A stretch of 64,000 nt of DNA from a virus (IMGVR_UViG_3300043313_001220:30375-94374), one strand, 5' to 3'. Shown: positions 1 to 8,117, counted from the first letter of the stretch. Program-made: numbers and translations. Notes: generated from the letters alone by a model not told the origin.

Positions 1-548
1 TCGGTGTACTGGATGCCGGTCTGGCGGGTGATCGGGTTGCGCGGGAACGACTGGAGGATGCCGGACGGCTCCAGGACCGCCTCGATCTTCTTCGTGTCCG
101 CGCTGCGCTGGCCGACAAACAGCTTGTCCTCCAGCACGACGATGTGCTCGGCGATGAACGACAGCGTCCCCTTCTTGGTCGCGCCGTAACGCGCCGGGAG
201 GTTGTCGACGGCGCGGGCGACCGACGCGGCCTCCTTCAGAGCGGCCTTCAGATGACGGCCTTCGATGTACAGGCCGTCCTGCGGGTCGCGCTTGAAGCCG
301 TTCAGGTGGCGACGCTTGTCGACCTCCTTCAGCGCCTCATCCTCAGTGACACCGCGGGCGGCCATGACCTCGGCGACCGCCTGGGCGATGATGTCCTCCT
401 TGTCGAGGCCCATCTTGCTCTTCAGCCAGCCCTCGGCGACCTTCGGGTCGGACGGGGTGCCGCCCATCAGTCGCTCGATCTGGATCTCTCCGGCGAACCG
501 GAACGGGTAGACCCGGTTGATGTCAGCGGCGAACACATTCTTGGCCAT
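1..548 (-). CDS. Conserved phage protein of unknown function, 3' end cut by the window
   Basis: I translated this gene directly from the minus strand: it starts MAKNVFAADINRVYPFRFAG and runs open to the window edge, so at least 182 residues are present and the C-terminus is missing. A GAGAGGG ribosome site precedes the ATG. The protein is soluble and basic-acidic mixed, with segments such as GGTPSDPKVAEGWLKSKMG and LYIEGRHLKAALKEA. It resembles, from memory, a family of hypothetical proteins found in early regions of actinophages; no catalytic motif is visible and I assign no function. It is the first gene after its own promoter (592-620). Confidence 0.8.
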   Translation of the reverse strand, partial: MAKNVFAADINRVYPFRFAGEIQIERLMGGTPSDPKVAEGWLKSKMGLDKEDIIAQAVAEVMAARGVTEDEALKEVDKRRHLNGFKRDPQDGLYIEGRHLKAALKEAASVARAVDNLPARYGATKKGTLSFIAEHIVVLEDKLFVGQRSADTKKIEAVLEPSGILQSFPRNPITRQTGIQYT

Positions 549-591
549 CTGTGGCCCTCTCTGTGGTGTGGGTGGTGCGGTGTGCCCCAGA

Positions 592-620
592 AGCATATCC
601 CGTGGCACATGGGGTGTCAA
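592..620 (-). promoter_or_regulatory. Promoter for the leftmost gene
   Basis: On the minus strand there is a TTGACA -35 box, a 17-nt spacer and a TATGCT -10 box. The -35 lies in the context CACTGCTTGACACCCC, matching the TGMCAC-type element shared by most promoters in the window. It faces the gene starting at 548. Confidence 0.7.
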
Positions 621-1480
621 GCAGTGTGTTGGTGGAGCCCAGCTCGGGCTAGCTGGCGCGGGTCGCCAACCCGCCAACGTGCGATCCGGCAGTAGTCGGC
701 GGACAGGTCGACCGAGATGCCGACACGTCCGAGGGCTTTCGCAGCCAGAGCTGTTGTGCCGCCCCCCCCCATCGGGTCCAGCACTACGCCGCCGGGCGGG
801 CACCAGCCCTCAATGATGGCGAGCGGCCACTCCAACGGAAACGCTGAATGGTGCCGCACCCCGAGATACTCCGGCACGCGCAACGCCGCCGACTTGACCG
901 CATGTACCGACCGCATTCCGGGAATGGATCGATCGGCCTTGCGGCTGGCATAATAATCGATTCGCTGGCTAAAGTGATACCAGGTCTCATGCGTGCGTGC
1001 CGCCCGGTCCCTGGCCGGATCGGGAACCGCGTTCGGCTTATCCCAGATCACCTCCGCCCGCAAGGTTAATCTGAGATCATCCACACATGCGATGGCGTAG
1101 CGCTGGGGCAGCTGGAGCAGGCTTTTAGGACTGCCGGTCGGTACGCACCGGTTGTTGTGGCCGATGCCCTGCTTGCTGTTTGTGCCCGAGATAGTGGTGC
1201 GCGTACCGCGGCCGTATTTGTCGCCCAGATTGACCCACAATGACCCGCGCGGTTTGAGTACCCGCAGCCACTCCCGCGTGCACCGGACCAGGCTGTCAAC
1301 ATATTCGCCGGGGGTGGGCTCGGCCCCGACCTGGCCTTCGTAGACCTCGCCGCCATCCTCATAAGCGCGCAGCGACCAATATGGCGGGCTGGTGATGATC
1401 AAATCCACCGAGCCGGTGGTCAGGGGCAACGCACCCGCGTCACCCCTGACCACCAACGCCGATCCGGTCAACGGGCGCAC
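617..1480 (-). CDS. DNA methyltransferase, TSPPYW type
   Basis: The 287-residue protein is a SAM-dependent DNA methyltransferase of the D12/N4-N6 class. The catalytic motif TSPPYWSLRAY lies near residue 31 and the SAM-binding motif DPMGGGGTTALAAKALGR near residue 240, giving the order catalytic motif first, SAM motif last (beta-class arrangement). The motif allows either N6-adenine or N4-cytosine methylation; the sequence alone does not settle which. No restriction partner is adjacent, so it is probably an orphan phage methyltransferase that protects or marks phage DNA. The GTG start overlaps the upstream gene by 13 nt. A run of nine G bases (sense strand) encodes the glycines of the SAM motif, which makes this spot prone to slippage. 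Confidence 0.88.
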   Translation of the reverse strand: MRPLTGSALVVRGDAGALPLTTGSVDLIITSPPYWSLRAYEDGGEVYEGQVGAEPTPGEYVDSLVRCTREWLRVLKPRGSLWVNLGDKYGRGTRTTISGTNSKQGIGHNNRCVPTGSPKSLLQLPQRYAIACVDDLRLTLRAEVIWDKPNAVPDPARDRAARTHETWYHFSQRIDYYASRKADRSIPGMRSVHAVKSAALRVPEYLGVRHHSAFPLEWPLAIIEGWCPPGGVVLDPMGGGGTTALAAKALGRVGISVDLSADYCRIARWRVGDPRQLARAGLHQHTA

Positions 1481-1716
1481 TCCACGATCTCGACGATCCG
1501 CCAGAAGGTGCCGAAGCCGTGCTCGGCACCCTCCCGCAGCCCCCCGTTGGCCAGGTCCTCGAACACGCTGGCCATCGTATGGGCGTCGACCAGGTGGTTG
1601 TGCTGGGTGTTGCCCTTCTCGGCGAACATGAACTCGCCTTTCGTCACCCGGGTCATCTCGTAGCCGTCACACGGCACGACCTTGACCCGCAGCTTGAAAC
1701 CGGCATGGTCAGCCAC
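1468..1716 (-). CDS. Small hypothetical protein
   Basis: An 82-residue protein beginning VADHAGFKLRVKVVPCDGYE. I chose the GTG at 1716 because it overlaps the stop of the upstream gene (GTGGCTGA), whereas the longer open frame upstream has the composition of a shadow frame. Two histidines in an NTQHNHLVDAH segment could bind metal, but no family is recognised. It sits between a cysteine-rich protein and the methyltransferase and is translationally coupled to both. Confidence 0.65.
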   Translation of the reverse strand: MADHAGFKLRVKVVPCDGYEMTRVTKGEFMFAEKGNTQHNHLVDAHTMASVFEDLANGGLREGAEHGFGTFWRIVEIVECAR

Positions 1717-2101
1717 CAACGACCTCCTTCGGATGGGGCCACATGTGCGGCAGACCGCAGCCTTCGCACTGCGGCGCGCTGCTCGGGCATCCCGGCTCCA
1801 GCCGGGCCATCTCCTCGACCGTCCAGACCCGCGGGCAGGGGTCGCACAGGTCCTCGCCCTGACAGCCCCAGTAGAACCGGGTCCGGTCGAGCGACACCAA
1901 TATGGGTGCCCCGGCATGCCACAGATCCTCCCAACACAACCAGCCGTCACGGTCGATGTTGAACCAGTTCCAGTTCATCGACGACGGGACGTTGAACCAC
2001 CGCTGGTCGCCGAGCAGGACGACCGAGAACGGCGGGGGTGGCCGTGGCACGACGATCGGGCAGGGGTCCAGACCGCAGATCTTGCAGCCCCGGCCTACCA
2101 C
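1709..2101 (-). CDS. Cysteine-rich hypothetical protein
   Basis: A 130-residue protein with a GTG start overlapping the stop of the exonuclease gene (GTGGTAG). It contains CKICGLDPC near the N-terminus, CDPC near residue 85 and CEGCGLPHMWPH near the C-terminus, so one or two zinc-binding knuckles are likely. It is unusually rich in tryptophan. No enzyme motif is visible. Its place in an exonuclease/methyltransferase operon is the only hint of function. Confidence 0.7.
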   Translation of the reverse strand: MVGRGCKICGLDPCPIVVPRPPPPFSVVLLGDQRWFNVPSSMNWNWFNIDRDGWLCWEDLWHAGAPILVSLDRTRFYWGCQGEDLCDPCPRVWTVEEMARLEPGCPSSAPQCEGCGLPHMWPHPKEVVGG

Positions 2102-2901
2102 AGCGGTTCCGGCACCGGCTCGGGCTCAGGTGCTGCCGCTGGGCGCGGAATGACCGGCCACTCTGGGCGGCAATCCTCGGCCCGCGCCAAAGTCTCCTGA
2201 CGCTTCTGCGGGTCGGTCTCCTTGGCCGCCTCCCCGCGCAGCCACGAAGCGAAGGACTTCTGCTGCTTCGCCCGCCAACGAACCTGCTCGTCGTGGAGGT
2301 CATCCAGTTTCATCTCGGCGATCTTTGGATACTTCTTGCAGATCGCCCAGGCGACCCGGCCGGCAGCCAAAGCGTCGACCGTCGAGTCGTGGGCGTTCTG
2401 GCCGATCTCCACTCTGTAATACTCGCACAACGCCCCGAGGTTGCGCTTGCCTTTACGCCGGTCCAGTTCTTTATCTAAGATGAACACATCAACGACTGGC
2501 CGGACGCCATTCGGCAGGCGGTCGCCCAGCGTCTTGATCCCATGTCGCTCGCTCTCGTGGTGCAGCAGAGATAGGTCGTAGCCACCATTCATCGTGACCA
2601 CCGGCACGCCCTGCCCCATGAAGGTCGCCAACATGGAGGTGAACTGTTCGATCACCTCCGGCGCGGGCTTGCCATGTTCGCGGGCGCGCTCGGTCGTAAT
2701 GCCATGCACCGCCGACGCGCCAGCGGGGATCTCAATTCCCGGGTCTGCCATCCACTCGTAGACCTTCGGCAGCCGGGAGCCGCCTTCTGGTGGCCGGGGT
2801 GGGACCAGTATCACGCAGGCGGTGACGATGCGATCGTTGAACACATCAACGCCGGTCGTCTCTGTGTCCATAAGGGCGAGATGCCCGTCATACCAGCTCA
2901 T
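2095..2901 (-). CDS. DnaQ-like 3'-5' exonuclease (DEDDh family)
   Basis: The 268-residue protein opens with MSWYDGHLALMDTETTGVDV. The DTETTG motif (ExoI) near residue 12 and HDSTVDALAAGR (ExoIII, H and D catalytic residues) near residue 170 define the DEDDh exonuclease fold of the DNA polymerase III epsilon/RNase T group; NGGYDLSLLH near residue 110 fits ExoII. The C-terminal 40 residues are proline- and glutamate-rich and probably disordered. The internal ATG at 2901 was chosen because the family begins just before DTET; the open frame upstream belongs to the HNH gene's shadow. A proofreading or DNA-end trimming role is likely. Confidence 0.88.
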   Translation of the reverse strand: MSWYDGHLALMDTETTGVDVFNDRIVTACVILVPPRPPEGGSRLPKVYEWMADPGIEIPAGASAVHGITTERAREHGKPAPEVIEQFTSMLATFMGQGVPVVTMNGGYDLSLLHHESERHGIKTLGDRLPNGVRPVVDVFILDKELDRRKGKRNLGALCEYYRVEIGQNAHDSTVDALAAGRVAWAICKKYPKIAEMKLDDLHDEQVRWRAKQQKSFASWLRGEAAKETDPQKRQETLARAEDCRPEWPVIPRPAAAPEPEPVPEPLW

Positions 2902-3502
2902 GCTGACGCTCCCGCTTCCTTTTCGTGTGGCTTTTGATGTCGTCACGCCCACACGCTCGACAGACGCGGTGACCGCGATAGATCCTCGTGTTCGTCTCAT
3001 TCCAGGGGTGCCCCCTGGCGCAGTGCCCCTTGCGACGCCTGTTGCTAACTTGCACGCTGGCCGTAGCCCAGCGGCAGTTGTTGGGGCCATATCCGAGATC
3101 GTTGTTGATCCGGTCCAGCGACAGGTGGGGTGCGGGCCGCCGCCCCATGTCCACCAGGAAGGCCGAGAACCGCCCCCACCGGAGGCACACCGATATGCCG
3201 CGCCCCCCGTAGTTGTGGTAGTTCTTGTTCGTTGGGTTGGTACAGCGGTCCAGCATGGACCACCACGCGCGGTATTCGGGTGTTCCCCACATGCCGGCAC
3301 GCGAGCCACGTTCGATAGCCAGCTCGTCATGCAGACACCCGCACGATTGTGTCACCCCCCAGCTACGACACAGAAGTAGACGCTCGGCCCCACAGTCGCA
3401 TCGACACGCAATGCGGGGCTCATCGTTGTAGCGCGGTTTGGTCACCACCAAGCGACCAAACCGCACTCCCACCTCGTGAGTGACCACGACCCCTCGACTC
3501 AT
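2888..3502 (-). CDS. Free-standing HNH endonuclease
   Basis: A 204-residue protein with an N-terminal zinc-ribbon-like segment (CRCDCGAERLLLC, then SCGC) and a central homing-type HNH region: SLDRINNDLGYGPNNCRWAT followed by NRR. A second CARGHPWNETN and CRAC pair near the C-terminus looks like another zinc knuckle. This arrangement is typical of mobile homing endonucleases that lie between phage genes. The ATG overlaps the RDF stop (ATGA), and its 3' end overlaps the exonuclease start by 14 nt. Confidence 0.85.
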   Translation of the reverse strand: MSRGVVVTHEVGVRFGRLVVTKPRYNDEPRIACRCDCGAERLLLCRSWGVTQSCGCLHDELAIERGSRAGMWGTPEYRAWWSMLDRCTNPTNKNYHNYGGRGISVCLRWGRFSAFLVDMGRRPAPHLSLDRINNDLGYGPNNCRWATASVQVSNRRRKGHCARGHPWNETNTRIYRGHRVCRACGRDDIKSHTKRKRERQHELV

Positions 3503-4845
3503 CGCAGTTTGGCCGCCAATGCCTGCATCTGTGCGACGGTGGCCAGCTGCCGGTCGACCCTGAACTCTTCGTGCAGCATCCGGTCGATGTCGGCGGTTTT
3601 AAGCTTTTTCATCCCCGCCGCCCCAAGCAGCTGCATCATCGCATCCTTGCGCGCCTGTGGGTCGTCGGTGGCCGCGATCTGCTCCTCCGGCTCACCGTCC
3701 TCCCACGGCGCGCTGACCGCCGGCAGGGTCGTCGACGCCTCTGGAGTGGCCTCCGGGTCAGCGGGAGGGTCGAGCAGGGCCTCGGATTCCCCCGGGTCCT
3801 CCTGCCAAGCTTCCTGGACATCCAGGCGGGCGTCACGGGCCTTCTTCGTATCGATCCGGGCCTGCGCCCGCTGGGCCTCCGACTCCTGCGTGCGCTGGGC
3901 GGTCAGCACCTGCTGGCGGGCCTGCCAGGCGTCGATCAGCTGCTGGTGGTCGCCGGTCTCCTTGATCCTCTTGCGGATCCCAGCCATCTCCGCGTTGGTC
4001 GTGGCCTTCGCGATCGCCTCCAGCGCCTTCGGGATGTTGGGGGCGGGAGGCACGGGGGGCACGGGGGGCACGGGAGGCACGGGAGGCACGGTGGCCGGAG
4101 CCGCCTCGATTGCCGTGGCGCGGGAGGGTTCGATGGCCGCCCGCATGGCAGCAGCCTGCTGGTCGCGGCCAAGCTGCAACACGGTGCTGACCGCGTCTGA
4201 GCCGACCTGCACCGTTCGGGAGGTCACCCCGTCTAACAACAGGATCGGCACGTTGTAATCTTTGGTGACCACTTTTCTCTCTTTGCGGTCGTATTGGCGG
4301 GACTCGCGGTTCTCCAGCAACAAGCGGGCGGGCAACGGCATGCGGATGCCCGCGATCATGTCGAACAGCTGGACCATCTCGCCGGCCGCATAATACCCAT
4401 GGGTCTCAAGCCCCCACACACCCAGGCCCGGCACGTCGGCCAAAAGCAAATCGACCCGGGTGGTCGGCTTACATCTCCGAGTTTCCGGGTCGCAGTCACA
4501 AGTGTCCCCATAGATCTGGTCCTGAACGCCGTCACAGCGGCGGCTGCACACGCCACCCGACCACAGCTCGTATGTCGGGTCAACAATCTGGGGAGGGATG
4601 AAGACTGGAATCAGCGCCGCATCGGTCACCACCTGCCACTGCTTGCCCCGGGGGGCGTCCGCCCATACCTCCATCTCTCCACCGTAGAGCGCTGCCACCT
4701 CTTCCACGAGGTGCTGGGCCGCACTTGTAAAGCGCAGAGTATCCAACCGGCTGGGCCGTTCCTTGCCCGAGCTGGTCTTGACCTTGCGGCCCAGCCGGAT
4801 GCGGCCCACCCGTACTGAGCGGATCTGGAGGTCTCGAATGGCCAT
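3499..4845 (-). CDS. gp3-type recombination directionality factor with long C-terminal extension
   Basis: The first 240 residues match, by recall, the phiC31/phiBT1 gp3 family of recombination directionality factors: MAIRDLQIRSVRVGRIRLG at the start, LYGGEMEVWADAPRGKQW, LWSGGVCSRRCDG with clustered cysteines, CKPTTRVDLLLADVPGLGVW, and LETHGYYAA. Such proteins bind a serine integrase and switch it from integration to excision. I see no integrase in this window. After residue 250 a Val-Pro-Pro repeat linker leads into about 170 residues of charged, coiled-coil-like sequence not present in classical gp3. The start is fixed by a GGAG box eight bases upstream; it lies inside the preceding endonuclease VII-like frame. 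Confidence 0.75.
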   Translation of the reverse strand: MAIRDLQIRSVRVGRIRLGRKVKTSSGKERPSRLDTLRFTSAAQHLVEEVAALYGGEMEVWADAPRGKQWQVVTDAALIPVFIPPQIVDPTYELWSGGVCSRRCDGVQDQIYGDTCDCDPETRRCKPTTRVDLLLADVPGLGVWGLETHGYYAAGEMVQLFDMIAGIRMPLPARLLLENRESRQYDRKERKVVTKDYNVPILLLDGVTSRTVQVGSDAVSTVLQLGRDQQAAAMRAAIEPSRATAIEAAPATVPPVPPVPPVPPVPPAPNIPKALEAIAKATTNAEMAGIRKRIKETGDHQQLIDAWQARQQVLTAQRTQESEAQRAQARIDTKKARDARLDVQEAWQEDPGESEALLDPPADPEATPEASTTLPAVSAPWEDGEPEEQIAATDDPQARKDAMMQLLGAAGMKKLKTADIDRMLHEEFRVDRQLATVAQMQALAAKLR

Positions 4846-5383
4846 CCCATTGCTCCTTCTTCTCGGTGTAGTCAATGAAGCGCTCCCGGTGGCGCTCAAA
4901 GCGCCCCAGGAGCCGATTGCAAGGTGTGCACAGGACGCCCCTGACGCACTTACCGCACGTGCGCTTACCCGGACAGCAGCTGTGATCGTGGTCGACCGGG
5001 AATCGCGGGGCCCCGGGTTCCCCGCTCGACATCTCGCCACAGATCGCACAGCCGCCACCCTGCGCGGCCAGCAACGCATCGTAGTCCTCGGGGGTCAGGC
5101 CATATCGCCTCAGTGTGATCCGCCGGCTGAGGGCCACCCGACGCTCTTGGTTCGTAATAGCCCACGCGCGCTGAGTGGCCGCCCTGCGCTCCGGGTTCGC
5201 GGCCCTCCATGCGCGGTTGGTGGCCGCTACGCGCTCCAGATTTGCGGTTGCCCATGCGCGGTGGGTGGCTGCGCGACATGCCCTACATTGGGACTCCAGC
5301 CCGTCCCGACCGGTCTTGCGCTTGGAAAACCCCCCGAGCCCCTTCGTCTCCCCGCACTTGCTACAGCGTTTCGTCTCTTCCAT
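4580..5383 (-). CDS. Endonuclease VII-like HNH nuclease with read-through C-terminus
   Basis: The 267-residue frame starts MEETKRCSKCGETKGLGGFS, a zinc ribbon, followed by three near-identical RAWATAN/RAWRAAN/RAWAITN repeats. The endonuclease VII domain (residues about 75-165) has LRRYGLTPEDYDALLAAQGG, CAICG, FPVDHDHSCCPG and GVLCTPCNRLLG, the usual metal-binding and catalytic His-rich motif. Family members normally stop just after this point; here the frame runs about 88 codons further, overlapping the RDF gene by 266 nt in another frame. AGGAGG precedes the ATG. The tail (rich in Gly, Pro) looks non-native. Confidence 0.75.
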   Translation of the reverse strand: MEETKRCSKCGETKGLGGFSKRKTGRDGLESQCRACRAATHRAWATANLERVAATNRAWRAANPERRAATQRAWAITNQERRVALSRRITLRRYGLTPEDYDALLAAQGGGCAICGEMSSGEPGAPRFPVDHDHSCCPGKRTCGKCVRGVLCTPCNRLLGRFERHRERFIDYTEKKEQWDGHSRPPDPLSTGGPHPAGPQGQDQLGQGTAQPVGYSALYKCGPAPRGRGGSALRWRDGGMGGRPPGQAVAGGDRCGADSSLHPSPDC

Positions 5384-5754
5384 CTTTCACCTCCTGGGGG
5401 GTCGTCGTGTGGAACGGGCCGGTTAGTCGTGTGGTCTGGGCCGGTGTCTGACGGCCTCGGAATGTCGGCGGGATTGGACGGTACTGGGTGGGCAAGTCGG
5501 GCGGCGTACGGGTTGGCAAGTCGATAAGAACGGATTCGCAGGGTCGTGCGGGCTGGGCGGACTTGTCCGGGGCTGGCATGTCGGCGCGGGAGGGGGGAGG
5601 GGGGGAATGTCGGGCTGTGCGGGTTCGCGGGCGGATGGCCGGGAATGTCGTACGGGCGGGCTGGGATTGCGACGGAGGGGCAAGTCGGTGCGGCGGGGTG
5701 TGGATGGGGAAGTCGGGTTGGGACGCACCGGTGGGGTTCGGGTTGTCGGGTTGG
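5384..5754 (-). other. Non-coding G-rich (C-rich in transcript) interval with CGAC-motif repeats
   Basis: No credible gene on either strand. Read on the transcribed (minus) strand the interval is C-rich and G-poor and contains about ten copies of a degenerate short motif: CCCGACTTGCC, TCGACTTGCC, GCCGACATGCC, CCGACATTCC (three), CACCGACTTGCC, CCCGACTTCC. The same motif family fills 20240-21480. Function unknown; it lies between two leftward genes, so it is probably transcribed. Confidence 0.5.
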
Positions 5755-6123
5755 TCAGCGCGTCGGCGGTTTGGTGAACGAACCGGAGATGTTAATCCCG
5801 TCCGCCAGGGCATCCAACAACAGGGTGAGTTTCAAGCTCGCGGCCATTCCCGCGTACATCGTGGCCCGGCGCTCGACGATGTTGATGCCGGCATTGTACT
5901 CTTTGAGCTTCGGGTCGTCACCGGCCCAGGAATAGGCGACCGATGCGGGGTCGACGGTCAGGTAGGGGGTGGCCTCGCCCTGCTGTGCGGCCTTCAGCTC
6001 GATCTGCTCAGTGCGCCGTCTGCTCCGCTCCCGGAGCTTGACCGACTCCTGCTCGTAGTGTGTGGCCAGCCGATCATATTCGACAGCCCACATCCGGGTG
6101 TCGTCGCGATCTGCGGGGGTCAT
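5755..6123 (-). CDS. Conserved hypothetical phage protein
   Basis: A 122-residue, largely helical protein beginning MTPADRDDTRMWAVEYDRLA, with a charged KLRERSRRR helix and a hydrophobic helix near residue 95 (GMAASLKLTLLLDALADG). The ATG at 6123 follows a GAGGAGGACCAG ribosome site and is 37 nt from a promoter -10 box. No recognised domain. It is the first gene of a sub-operon that precedes the CGAC-repeat interval. Confidence 0.7.
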   Translation of the reverse strand: MTPADRDDTRMWAVEYDRLATHYEQESVKLRERSRRRTEQIELKAAQQGEATPYLTVDPASVAYSWAGDDPKLKEYNAGINIVERRATMYAGMAASLKLTLLLDALADGINISGSFTKPPTR

Positions 6124-6159
6124 CTGGTCCTCCTCGGGGGGTACGTGGTGGGTGTTCTG

Positions 6160-6188
6160 ACCATACCACGGGCCACACCACGTGGCAA
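6160..6188 (-). promoter_or_regulatory. Internal leftward promoter
   Basis: TTGCCA, 17-nt spacer, TATGGT on the minus strand, with an upstream TGACAC repeat spaced 12 bp from TGCCAC (context CTGACACGCTGCTTGCCACG). It sits in the 73-nt gap after the nuclease gene and faces the gene starting at 6123. Confidence 0.7.
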
Positions 6189-6196
6189 GCAGCGTG

Positions 6197-7543
6197 TCAG
6201 AACGGCGGGCTGTCGTCCTGCCGACCAGCCGGAGCGCCCAACACCGACGCTGCGAGGGTGTCCACCCGCGTGCCAGACGGCGGGCTGCTGCGCAGCTTCT
6301 TGCCGACCGGCTTGCCATGTGTCTGCGCCAGCTCCGCCAACGCCGGGGCGACCCCACGCCCGACAGCCGCCGCAGCCCGTGCGCCACGCTCGGCGGCCGT
6401 GGGGGCATCCGGGGTCGGGGTGGCCGCCTCTAGTGCCTCCGTGGCCACGGGAGCGGCCTCCGCGACCCACTCCCCCGCCGCGACAGCAGCCGCCTCCAGT
6501 TGCTTGCGCTCCTTCGCCGCCCGCCGCTGGTCCGCCTGCCGCAGCTTCGTCACCGACTCCGCGTACTTGAACGTGTTCGCCTCGATCGCCCGCTTGCCCC
6601 GTTCGAGGGCCCAGTCGTCCGCCCCGAGCAGGTTCAGGAACGACGCGAACTCCGGCTCCTCCGCCAGCACCAGGATGAACTGGGTCTTGTCCGGGCGGAT
6701 CTGGATGATCGCCGTCGCGTCAACCTGGAGCATCGGCAGCTCCGTGCCGTCCTTCAACACGATCCACTGCGCGAACCGGTAACCGGCCAACTGTAGCGGC
6801 ATGTCCATGAACACCGCCCGGTCGAGCTTCTCCCGGCTCTTGTAGTCCACCAGCACCAGCGCGTGCTGCACCCGCGGCTGGCCCTCCGCGGTCAACCGAT
6901 CCAAGATGTCATCGGTGGCCTTCGTCCGGCCACGACGCAGGTGGACCATCGCGTCGAGCGTCCCCGCATACATGTAGTCGCGGTTGATCACCCGCGCCTC
7001 GGTCATCTCCCAGTCCTCAGGCGTCAAGCCATACTCGACCACGAACGCCTTGAACGAATGGATGTAGACCGCGATGTCGTCCTCGGGAGTCTGCCAGACA
7101 CCCGTGCTCGCCCAGAAGCCGACCACGGCGTGCACCCGGGTGCCCTCGTCCGAGCGGCGTTTCGACTCCGCGTGATGCCGGTCGCGCATGTGCCGGACCA
7201 TGCACTGCTCACACTCGCGACAGCGGCAGTCCGGGCAGCGGAAATCCCAATCGTGCTCGATCGAACAGCGGGTGTGCCATGACCGGCCACACGCCGGGGT
7301 GACCAGCGCCGCGACCAGGCCGGGCAGGACCTCGAACGCCTCGCTGGCCGACAGCCCGGCGGCCCAGATCTTCAAGCCGTCCTTATCCCAACGGCTGGTC
7401 GCGGCGGTTACTGACCTGAACCGCTCCTCCCGGTCGGTGCCCGCGAACAGCAGGTAGAACCTGCCGTCGCCGTTGGCCTCGTCGCGGGCCAGGGCGTGAT
7501 CGAGTTCGATCTCCTGGCGGGTCCCTGTCACTGTCGCTGTCAC
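6197..7543 (-). CDS. Cas4/RecB-like PD-(D/E)XK nuclease
   Basis: The 448-residue protein has the PD-(D/E)XK signature of the RecB/Cas4 group: YAGTLDAMVHL near residue 190 (the Asp of motif II) and LVDYKS near residue 231 (D-x-K motif III). A cysteine-rich patch, CPDCRCRECEQC, near residue 115 is probably a zinc or iron-sulfur site. The last 120 residues are Ala/Glu rich and look disordered. GTG at 7543, overlapping the upstream stop (GTGA) and preceded by AAGGAG, is taken as start. In phages such nucleases usually act with a single-strand annealing protein in recombination; the partner is not evident here. Confidence 0.75.
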   Translation of the reverse strand: MTATVTGTRQEIELDHALARDEANGDGRFYLLFAGTDREERFRSVTAATSRWDKDGLKIWAAGLSASEAFEVLPGLVAALVTPACGRSWHTRCSIEHDWDFRCPDCRCRECEQCMVRHMRDRHHAESKRRSDEGTRVHAVVGFWASTGVWQTPEDDIAVYIHSFKAFVVEYGLTPEDWEMTEARVINRDYMYAGTLDAMVHLRRGRTKATDDILDRLTAEGQPRVQHALVLVDYKSREKLDRAVFMDMPLQLAGYRFAQWIVLKDGTELPMLQVDATAIIQIRPDKTQFILVLAEEPEFASFLNLLGADDWALERGKRAIEANTFKYAESVTKLRQADQRRAAKERKQLEAAAVAAGEWVAEAAPVATEALEAATPTPDAPTAAERGARAAAAVGRGVAPALAELAQTHGKPVGKKLRSSPPSGTRVDTLAASVLGAPAGRQDDSPPF

Positions 7544-7839
7544 TCGGGGGTCTCCTTGTCGCGGTGGCGTCTCACTGTGTAGCGTCGCGGTGGCCGGTCC
7601 CATCCGTCCATGCTGATCTCAAACCCGATCACGCCCACGGCCGCCATCTCATAGCGCCGCTCGTAGCTGGCCTCGAACTCCTCGCAGAACGCGTCCCAAC
7701 CATCAGATTTGGCGACCATCCACGAAGGCAGATGGACGTACCAGCCCCGGGGTGGTCCGATAGCGTGCTGCCGCCTCATCTCATCGGCGGCGGAACGCAT
7801 GGCGTCCAAGATGCTGGGCACGGTCGGCTCGTCGCTCAT
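7540..7839 (-). CDS. Small hypothetical protein
   Basis: A 99-residue acidic protein starting MSDEPTVPSILDAMRSAADE; ATG overlaps the upstream stop (ATGA). It contains a tryptophan-rich central stretch (WYVHLPSWMVAKSDGWDAF) and ends in basic residues. No family recognised. Coupled to the nuclease gene downstream. Confidence 0.7.
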   Translation of the reverse strand: MSDEPTVPSILDAMRSAADEMRRQHAIGPPRGWYVHLPSWMVAKSDGWDAFCEEFEASYERRYEMAAVGVIGFEISMDGWDRPPRRYTVRRHRDKETPE

Positions 7840-8117
7840 GGGCGTTCCGGGTCTCGATGTAGGTCGCACAGCCGTGCCGACTGGACGAGCGCGTCATCGT
7901 GCGCCCACTCGTACTGCTCCTGCGACAGGTAGGCGACCGGACAGCCCCGGCCGTCCTCGTGCCACACGATCCCCCGGTGTGGCTCGAAGGTGAACGACAG
8001 GTGCATCACCCGGGGGGCGTTGGCATGGTCGATCCGGTCGGCAAGCACGTGGCGAAGGAACCACCCGAGCCGGGACCGCCAAGACCGCCTGCGGTAGGCG
8101 AACCTGTCCCGCCTCAC
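7836..8117 (-). CDS. Small hypothetical protein
   Basis: A 93-residue protein; I take the GTG at 8117, which overlaps the stop of the small membrane protein upstream, rather than the longer open frame. The sequence begins VRRDRFAYRRRSWRSRLGWF and later has HEDGRGCPVAYLSQEQYEWAH. Basic N-terminus, no recognised domain. Confidence 0.6.
   Translation of the reverse strand: MRRDRFAYRRRSWRSRLGWFLRHVLADRIDHANAPRVMHLSFTFEPHRGIVWHEDGRGCPVAYLSQEQYEWAHDDALVQSARLCDLHRDPERP

Noticed and set aside
2902-3330. N-terminal extension of the exonuclease frame
   Set aside because: The extra 143 codons lie over the HNH gene in another frame and look like a shadow; the exonuclease fold starts at the internal ATG.
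3499-4845. Evidence of a complete integration system in the window
   Set aside because: The RDF is recognisable, but no integrase or attachment site is visible, so lysogeny cannot be concluded from this window.
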